Below are positions 59,316-64,000 of a stretch of DNA of 64,000 bases, piece after piece. The first letter of the stretch is position 1. Each line of letters begins with the position of its first letter. The translations under genes were made by a program, and so were the position numbers. Source of the stretch: Clostridium estertheticum (lineage in GTDB: Bacteria > Bacillota > Clostridia > Clostridiales > Clostridiaceae). The stretch lies in NCBI RefSeq assembly GCF_011065935.2, contig NZ_JAAMNH020000001.1, positions 3,369,001-3,433,000 of the forward strand. Reading direction: 5' to 3'. A model generated the notes under the pieces. That model searched no databases and had not been told where the DNA came from. It worked only from the letters and a program-made list of their open reading frames with translations.

Positions 59316-61427
59316 TTATTCAGCATCTTTTTTTTCATTTTCACTATCTTTAATAGCATCTCTTCTTGAAAGATTTACTCTTCCTTGATTATCTATTTCC
59401 ATTACTTTTACTAATATTTCATCACCAACTGATACAATATCTTCTACTTTATTTACTCTAGCAAAATCAAGTTTAGAAATATGCACTAATCCTTCTTTAT
59501 TAGGAAGTATTTCAACAAATGCTCCAAAAGCAGCAATTTTTGTTACTTTTCCTAAATATATTTCTCCTACTTTAACAGATTTAGTTAGATCTTCAATTAT
59601 TTTTACTGCTCTATTTGCACAAACACTATCGCTAGACATAATAACAACTTTTCCGTCATCATAAGTATCTATTTTAACACCAGTTTCTGCTATGATTTTC
59701 TTTATCATTTTTCCACCAGGTCCAATTATGTCTCTAATCTTATCAGGTGCTATGTTTAGTGTGTAAATTCTAGGTGCATATATTGATATTTCAGCTCTTG
59801 CCTCTGAAATACATTGATTCATTTTCTCTAATATATGAAGTCTAGCTTTTTTAGCATCGATAATTGCAGTTCTAATACAATAATTAGATAAGCCATGAAG
59901 CTTTGTATCAACTTGTATAGCTGTAATACCTAACTCAGTTCCAGCTACTTTAAAGTCCATATCGCCAAAGAAATCTTCTATACCTTGAATATCTGTTAAA
60001 ACTTTTTCTTTAGTCAAGTCAGCGTTTGTTATTAGCCCCATTGCAATTCCCGCTGCTGGTCTCTTAATTGGAACTCCTGCATCGAGTAGTGCTAAAATAC
60101 TTGCACTTACACTAGCTTGAGATGTTGAACCATTTGAACTTAGTACTTCTGATACTACACGAATAGCATATGGGAAATCTTCTACAGAAGGTAAAAGTGG
60201 TTCTACCGCTTTCTCTGCTAGTGCACCATGACCAATTTCACGTCTTCCAGGTCCACGCATTGGTTTAACTTCTCCTACGCTATAAGCTGGAAAATTGTAA
60301 TGATGCATGTATCTTTTAGAATCTTCATTCCCTATTCCATCTAAATTCTGAGCTTCACCTAATGCTCCAAGTGTAGCAACTCCCATTACTTGAGTAAGAC
60401 CTCTTGTAAATAATCCAGTTCCATGAGTTCTTGGAAGTATTCCTACCTCGCAACTTATTGGTCTAACTTGATCAAAAGCTCTTCCATCAGGTCTTCTATC
60501 TTCGTTAAGCATCATATTTCTAACTATTTCCTTTTGGATACCATATGCAACTTCACCTATATCTGATTTTTTATCTGGGTACTTTTCATTAAATTCAGCG
60601 CTTATTTTTTGTTTTATTTCATCTACTTTTGTATTTCTCTCATCTTTATCCATTATGTACATTGCTGTCTTAAACATATCAAATGAGAATTCCCTAACTT
60701 CACTTTGAAGAGTTTCATCTATTTTACTTATTACAGGAACAACTTTTTCTTTTCCAAATTTAGCCACAGCTTCTTCTTGGAAAGCTACAATTTTTTTACA
60801 TGCTTCAAAAGCAAAATCAATTGCATTTATCATTACATCTTCTGGTATTTCATTTCCGCTTGCTTCTATCATTGTTACATTGTCTTTCGTTGCACAAACT
60901 GTAAGATTCATAGAACTAGCATTTCTCTCTTCTACAGTAGGACTCAATATGAATTTATCATCCACAAGGCCCACTGAAACCGTTGCAACAGCATCAGTAA
61001 AAGGTATACTAGATAGGCATAATGCCATTGATGCTGCGTTCATAGCAAGTATCTCAGGTGAATTATCTTGTTCAACTGATAATACAGTACAAACAATTTG
61101 CACATCATTTTTATAGCCTTTAGGGAATAGTGGTCTGAGTGGTCTGTCAATACCTCTTGCTGTTAAAATTGCTCTTTCTGATGGTCTTGCTTCTCTCTTT
61201 ATGAACCCACCAGGAATTTTACCAACGGCATAAAGTCTTTCTTCATATTCTACACTTAGCGGAAAGAAATCAATACCTTCCTTTGGTTTTTCTGATGCAT
61301 TTGCATTAACCATAACTACTGTCTCACCATAGCTCATGAATATTGCACAGTTTGAAAGCATTCCAACCTTACCATATTCAACTTTAAGAGTTCTACCTGC
61401 AACAGTAGTTTCTATAACATGAATCAT
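59316..61427 (-). CDS. pnp: Polyribonucleotide nucleotidyltransferase (PNPase)
   Basis: A 703-residue trimeric exoribonuclease that degrades RNA by phosphorolysis from the 3' end. Two RNase PH domains (GIDFFPLSVEYEERLYAVGKIPGGFIKREARPSERAIL; RDGRAFDQVRPISCEVG, FPAYSVGEVKPMRGPGRREIGHGALAEKA), a KH domain (RDIIGPGGKMIKKII) and an S1 domain (GKVTKIAAFGAFVEILPNKEGLVHISKL) appear in order. A TTG at 61445 is in frame, but GGGAGG fits the ATG at 61427. It follows rpsO, separated by a hairpin. Confidence 0.98.
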   Translation of the reverse strand: MIHVIETTVAGRTLKVEYGKVGMLSNCAIFMSYGETVVMVNANASEKPKEGIDFFPLSVEYEERLYAVGKIPGGFIKREARPSERAILTARGIDRPLRPLFPKGYKNDVQIVCTVLSVEQDNSPEILAMNAASMALCLSSIPFTDAVATVSVGLVDDKFILSPTVEERNASSMNLTVCATKDNVTMIEASGNEIPEDVMINAIDFAFEACKKIVAFQEEAVAKFGKEKVVPVISKIDETLQSEVREFSFDMFKTAMYIMDKDERNTKVDEIKQKISAEFNEKYPDKKSDIGEVAYGIQKEIVRNMMLNEDRRPDGRAFDQVRPISCEVGILPRTHGTGLFTRGLTQVMGVATLGALGEAQNLDGIGNEDSKRYMHHYNFPAYSVGEVKPMRGPGRREIGHGALAEKAVEPLLPSVEDFPYAIRVVSEVLSSNGSTSQASVSASILALLDAGVPIKRPAAGIAMGLITNADLTKEKVLTDIQGIEDFFGDMDFKVAGTELGITAIQVDTKLHGLSNYCIRTAIIDAKKARLHILEKMNQCISEARAEISIYAPRIYTLNIAPDKIRDIIGPGGKMIKKIIAETGVKIDTYDDGKVVIMSSDSVCANRAVKIIEDLTKSVKVGEIYLGKVTKIAAFGAFVEILPNKEGLVHISKLDFARVNKVEDIVSVGDEILVKVMEIDNQGRVNLSRRDAIKDSENEKKDAE

Positions 61428-61520
61428 ATATTTGCCTCCCTTCAATTTTTACTAATATTATTAACTAATATACGTGTTTTTAACTCTAATTTATATTTTT
61501 TTACTAATACTTAAAATAAT

Positions 61521-61540
61521 AGAGCGGCTAAGCCGCTCTT
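61521..61540 (-). terminator. Hairpin between rpsO and pnp
   Basis: AGAGCGGC and GCCGCTCT pair around TAA, followed on the minus strand by UAUUAUUUU. It probably ends part of the rpsO transcripts, with read-through to pnp. Confidence 0.8.
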
Positions 61541-61542
61541 AA

Positions 61543-61806
61543 TTACTTTCTTAGTCCAAGTTCTGCAAGAATTGCACGATATCTTTCAATATCCTGGTTC
61601 TTTAAGTAACCTAACATACCTTTTCTTTGTCCAACCATCATTAATAGACCTCTTCTTGAATGGTGATCTTTTTTATGAATTTTTAAGTGTTCAGTTAACT
61701 CTAAAATTCTTTCAGTAAGTAGTGCGATTTGCACTTCTGGAGAACCTGTATCTCCTTCATGTCTCGCATGTTTTACCATTATTTCTTGTTTTGTAGCCTT
61801 TTGCAT
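61543..61806 (-). CDS. rpsO: Ribosomal protein S15
   Basis: An 87-residue 30S protein that binds 16S rRNA helices 20-22. EGDTGSPEVQIALLTERI, LKIHKKDHHSRRGLL and MVGQRKGMLGYLK are conserved throughout bacteria. The open frame begins at 61848, but CGGAGGTGTTG fixes the ATG at 61806. It is paired with pnp, as in most bacteria. Confidence 0.98.
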   Translation of the reverse strand: MQKATKQEIMVKHARHEGDTGSPEVQIALLTERILELTEHLKIHKKDHHSRRGLLMMVGQRKGMLGYLKNQDIERYRAILAELGLRK

Positions 61807-61944
61807 TTTACAACACCTCCGAATATAATCCCCATATTCCAAGTACATCGTTGGCGATTCGGTGAACTTAGGATAAGGTTCAAATCAATTATAACAAACT
61901 AAAATTAAATTGTAAATTAATTTTTACATCTTATCGCAGTTTTT

Positions 61945-62862
61945 CTATTTTTTTTGCTTTAAAGCATATTCTTTATCTTTTATAAGTTGTTGCCTTAGTT
62001 CCTCAATGGTATCAAATTTCACTTCATCTCTTATTCTGTTTACAAAGTAAATTTTAACTATTTCACCATAGATTTGTTTATCAAAGTTCAAGATATACGT
62101 TTCCACCGATAGCTTCCCACCTTCTACAGTAGGATTATATCCTATATTAGTTATAGCTTTATAAATATTATTATCATACTCAGCTAGTGTATAGTATACC
62201 CCTCCTTTAGGAAGAATATATTGTTTTTTGTAATTTAAATTTACAGTTGGAAATCCAATAGTTCTGCCAAGTTGTTTTCCTTTAATTACTTCGCCAGTAA
62301 TAGTGTGTGGTCTTCCTAAAAGTTCATTTGCTTTAATTATATCTCCCTCAGCTATAAGGTGGCGAATGCTAGAACTACTTACTACTTCATTGTTAACACT
62401 AATGGCCTCACAAACATATAGTTTATATCCTAGTATGCTACTATATTTTTGAAGCATTTCTACATCGCCTAAATTTTTATATCCAAATCTATAATTAAAA
62501 CCAACAACTATTCCCTTTGCATTATAGAATTTAACCATGTTTTTTATGAACGCTTCTGGAGTTATCTTCATAAACTCTTTATCAAAATTAACTAAATTCA
62601 CTATGTCAATTCCTGTGTTCTCTAATAATCCTAGTTTAGTGTCATTATCCATTATGAGCTTTGGACAAATCTCTTTGTTGATAACAGACAATGGATGATT
62701 TTTAAAAGTACAAATCATACTTTTTGCATTATTCTCTTTTGATAATTCCACCGTTCTATTTATAAGATACATATGTCCTAAATGGAGTCCATCAAAACTT
62801 CCTAAGGCAATGTATGTTGGATATTTAAACTTTGTTTTAAAATTATCTTTTATAATTTCCAT
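61945..62862 (-). CDS. ribF: Bifunctional riboflavin kinase/FAD synthetase
   Basis: A 305-residue enzyme that makes FMN and FAD from riboflavin. The N-terminal FAD-synthetase domain opens with ALGSFDGLHLGHMYLI and includes VVGFNYRFGYKNLGD and SSSIRHLI; the C-terminal kinase domain has GRPHTITGEVIKGKQLGRTIGFPTVNL and GVYYTLAEY. Length is normal. It starts 13 bases after the end of truB and so lies in the nrnA-truB-ribF transcript. Confidence 0.97.
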   Translation of the reverse strand: MEIIKDNFKTKFKYPTYIALGSFDGLHLGHMYLINRTVELSKENNAKSMICTFKNHPLSVINKEICPKLIMDNDTKLGLLENTGIDIVNLVNFDKEFMKITPEAFIKNMVKFYNAKGIVVGFNYRFGYKNLGDVEMLQKYSSILGYKLYVCEAISVNNEVVSSSSIRHLIAEGDIIKANELLGRPHTITGEVIKGKQLGRTIGFPTVNLNYKKQYILPKGGVYYTLAEYDNNIYKAITNIGYNPTVEGGKLSVETYILNFDKQIYGEIVKIYFVNRIRDEVKFDTIEELRQQLIKDKEYALKQKK

Positions 62863-62875
62863 TTTTAATATACTC

Positions 62876-63745
62876 CTATATAAATGATTTTATTAGCCTA
62901 ACACCATCATTACCTTTATCTGCAATCCCAATAAAGTCATTGTTATTATTATAGATACTATACATTTTTTCACTTTCAAACTTAGAAGCTAAAGTTTTAT
63001 CTTTAACTACAACACCATTTAATAAGAACTTAACGAATCTATCCTCGATGGTAATTTTAGTATTATTTTGAAAAATACTTTCTATAGGCATAATATGCCC
63101 ATTTACATTTTCTTCATTTAAATCCTGAATATTTATAGCATCTTCAATATGAAATTGCCCTGTAGCTGTTCTTTGCAAGTTCCACATCATACCACCACAT
63201 TTTAATAATTCTCCAATATCATAACATAGACTTCTAATATATGTACCCTTAGAGCATTTAACCCTAAAGTTCACGTAAGGTATTTTAATAGAACTAATTT
63301 CTATGTCATAAATTGTTATAGCTCTCGCTTCTCTCTCTATTTCTATCCCAGCCCTTGCCAGTTCATAAAGTTTTTTTCCATTAACCTTTAGCGCTGAGTA
63401 CATAGGAGGAACTTGTTTTATTTCTCCTATAAATGAATTAATCGCACGTGTAATTTCATCTTCACTTGCATTGACCTCACACTCATGTAGAATTTTGCCT
63501 TCTCTATCATAAGTATCTGTAATAACGCCCAACTTAAGTTCAGTTTCATAAATTTTAAAGTCCCCCATTATATAGTCAATAGCTTTTGTTGCTTTTCCTA
63601 TACAAACAGGTAAAACCCCGCTAGCCTCAGGGTCTAGAGTGCCAGCGTGGCCTACTTTTTTTATATGACTGATTTTTTTTATTATGCGAACTACATCAAA
63701 AGAGGTCATTCCTGTAGGTTTAAATACATTTAATATACCATTCAT
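62876..63745 (-). CDS. truB: tRNA pseudouridine-55 synthase TruB
   Basis: A 289-residue enzyme that forms the pseudouridine of the T loop (position 55) in tRNA. The catalytic Asp38 is in KVGHAGTLDPEASGVLPVC, and QVPPMYSALKVNGKKLYELARAG and KCSKGTYIRSLCYDIGE are hallmark blocks. Its start ATG overlaps the stop of nrnA (ATGA), showing translational coupling. Confidence 0.97.
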   Translation of the reverse strand: MNGILNVFKPTGMTSFDVVRIIKKISHIKKVGHAGTLDPEASGVLPVCIGKATKAIDYIMGDFKIYETELKLGVITDTYDREGKILHECEVNASEDEITRAINSFIGEIKQVPPMYSALKVNGKKLYELARAGIEIEREARAITIYDIEISSIKIPYVNFRVKCSKGTYIRSLCYDIGELLKCGGMMWNLQRTATGQFHIEDAINIQDLNEENVNGHIMPIESIFQNNTKITIEDRFVKFLLNGVVVKDKTLASKFESEKMYSIYNNNNDFIGIADKGNDGVRLIKSFI

Positions 63746-64000
63746 TTTATCAACTCTTTTTCTATAATTTCCAGCAGTTTCACTTTAGTATCATGAAAAT
63801 CCCCTTCTGTGAAAAAACCTGAAGCTCTAATATGCCCACCACCGTTAAATACTTCCGCAATTTTGCTAACATCAACTAGTGATTTAGATCTTAAACTCAC
63901 TTTAACACCATTTTCAGCATCTTTTATAAGAATAGTAACTTCAACCGTATCGATGGAAGCACCAAAAGCAATAACATCTGATGTATCTTCGGAAACAGTC
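63742..64000 (-). CDS. nrnA: DHH-family oligoribonuclease NrnA, C-terminal part
   Basis: The last 86 codons of a gene that begins beyond the window. The visible DHHA1 domain reads VTILIKDAENGVKVSLRSKS, LVDVSKIAEVFNGGGHIRAS and GFF; GGGHxxASG is the substrate-binding loop of NrnA-type nano-RNase and pAp phosphatases. The N-terminal DHH catalytic half is not in the window. Position directly upstream of truB is the normal clostridial order. Stop TGA overlaps the truB start by four bases. Confidence 0.9.
   Translation of the reverse strand, partial: TVSEDTSDVIAFGASIDTVEVTILIKDAENGVKVSLRSKSLVDVSKIAEVFNGGGHIRASGFFTEGDFHDTKVKLLEIIEKELIK

Overview
The window looks like chromosome of a low-G+C, spore-forming anaerobe of the Clostridium sensu stricto type. 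The evidence is A+T-rich intergenic DNA, strong AGGAGG-type ribosome binding sites with many TTG and GTG starts, sporulation genes (spoVS, a CotS-like coat kinase, a YlmC/YmxH-type PRC-barrel protein), and a gene order known from clostridia: nrnA-truB-ribF-rpsO-pnp-M16 protease-ylmC-dapG-tepA-ftsK-rimO-pgsA-recA-rny-spoVS. Most genes lie on the minus strand. This is an assignment by pattern, not by database search.

Layout. (1) Positions 1-16300 are accessory and stress-related. They hold a partial VCBS/FG-GAP protein, a decayed ABC ATPase, a DMT exporter, a Bcp peroxiredoxin, the iron-sulfur repair protein Ric, an unusual SOD-family protein, a 670-bp gene-free stretch with two IS200/IS605-like end hairpins, a YbaK/ProX deacylase, the serine/threonine symporter SstT, a MATE exporter, a ferritin-like protein, DUF6440 and PhnA proteins, an unassigned protein with a tetratricopeptide C-terminus, a cysteine-free ribosomal protein S4, a CoA-binding protein, an L,D-transpeptidase and a MYG1 protein. 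(2) 16500-20100 carry tRNA-Leu(CAG), yaaA, a GNAT acetyltransferase, a PrsA-type lipoprotein foldase and hfq. (3) 20100-27100 form the miaB-mutS-mutL-miaA-hfq repair and tRNA-modification operon. (4) 27200-45500 mix single genes (aminotransferase, CotS-like, gdhA, RpiR regulator, iron alcohol dehydrogenase, msrA, short SSB, HutD, uvsE, a tyrosine recombinase) with the ispH-cmk-baiN cluster and several pseudogenes. (5) 45600-64000 are housekeeping: HPr, aspB, spoVS, rny, recA, pgsA, rimO, ftsK, tepA, dapG, ylmC, M16 protease, pnp, rpsO, ribF, truB and the end of nrnA.

How the genes fit together. Oxidant and nitric oxide defence recurs (Bcp, Ric, SOD-like, ferritin-like, YaaA, MsrA), as expected for an anaerobe that meets air. 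DNA maintenance is well represented (mutS, mutL, recA with an SOS box, uvsE, ssb, a Xer-type recombinase). Wall and envelope functions are L,D-transpeptidase, PrsA and PgsA.

The points most worth following up are: a zinc-free S4 paralog and a neighbouring unassigned protein with a TPR C-terminus, both preceded by the same 12-base Fur-type palindrome; a Crp/Fnr-like site positioned as a class II activator before ric; a sigma-K-like promoter before the non-canonical SOD; reverse-complementary operator candidates before the RpiR gene; a 46-bp periodic repeat that triplicates the ribosome binding site before rimO; and an aminotransferase of foreign base composition followed by the stump of another aminotransferase. 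I found no CRISPR array, prophage or recognisable defence cassette.
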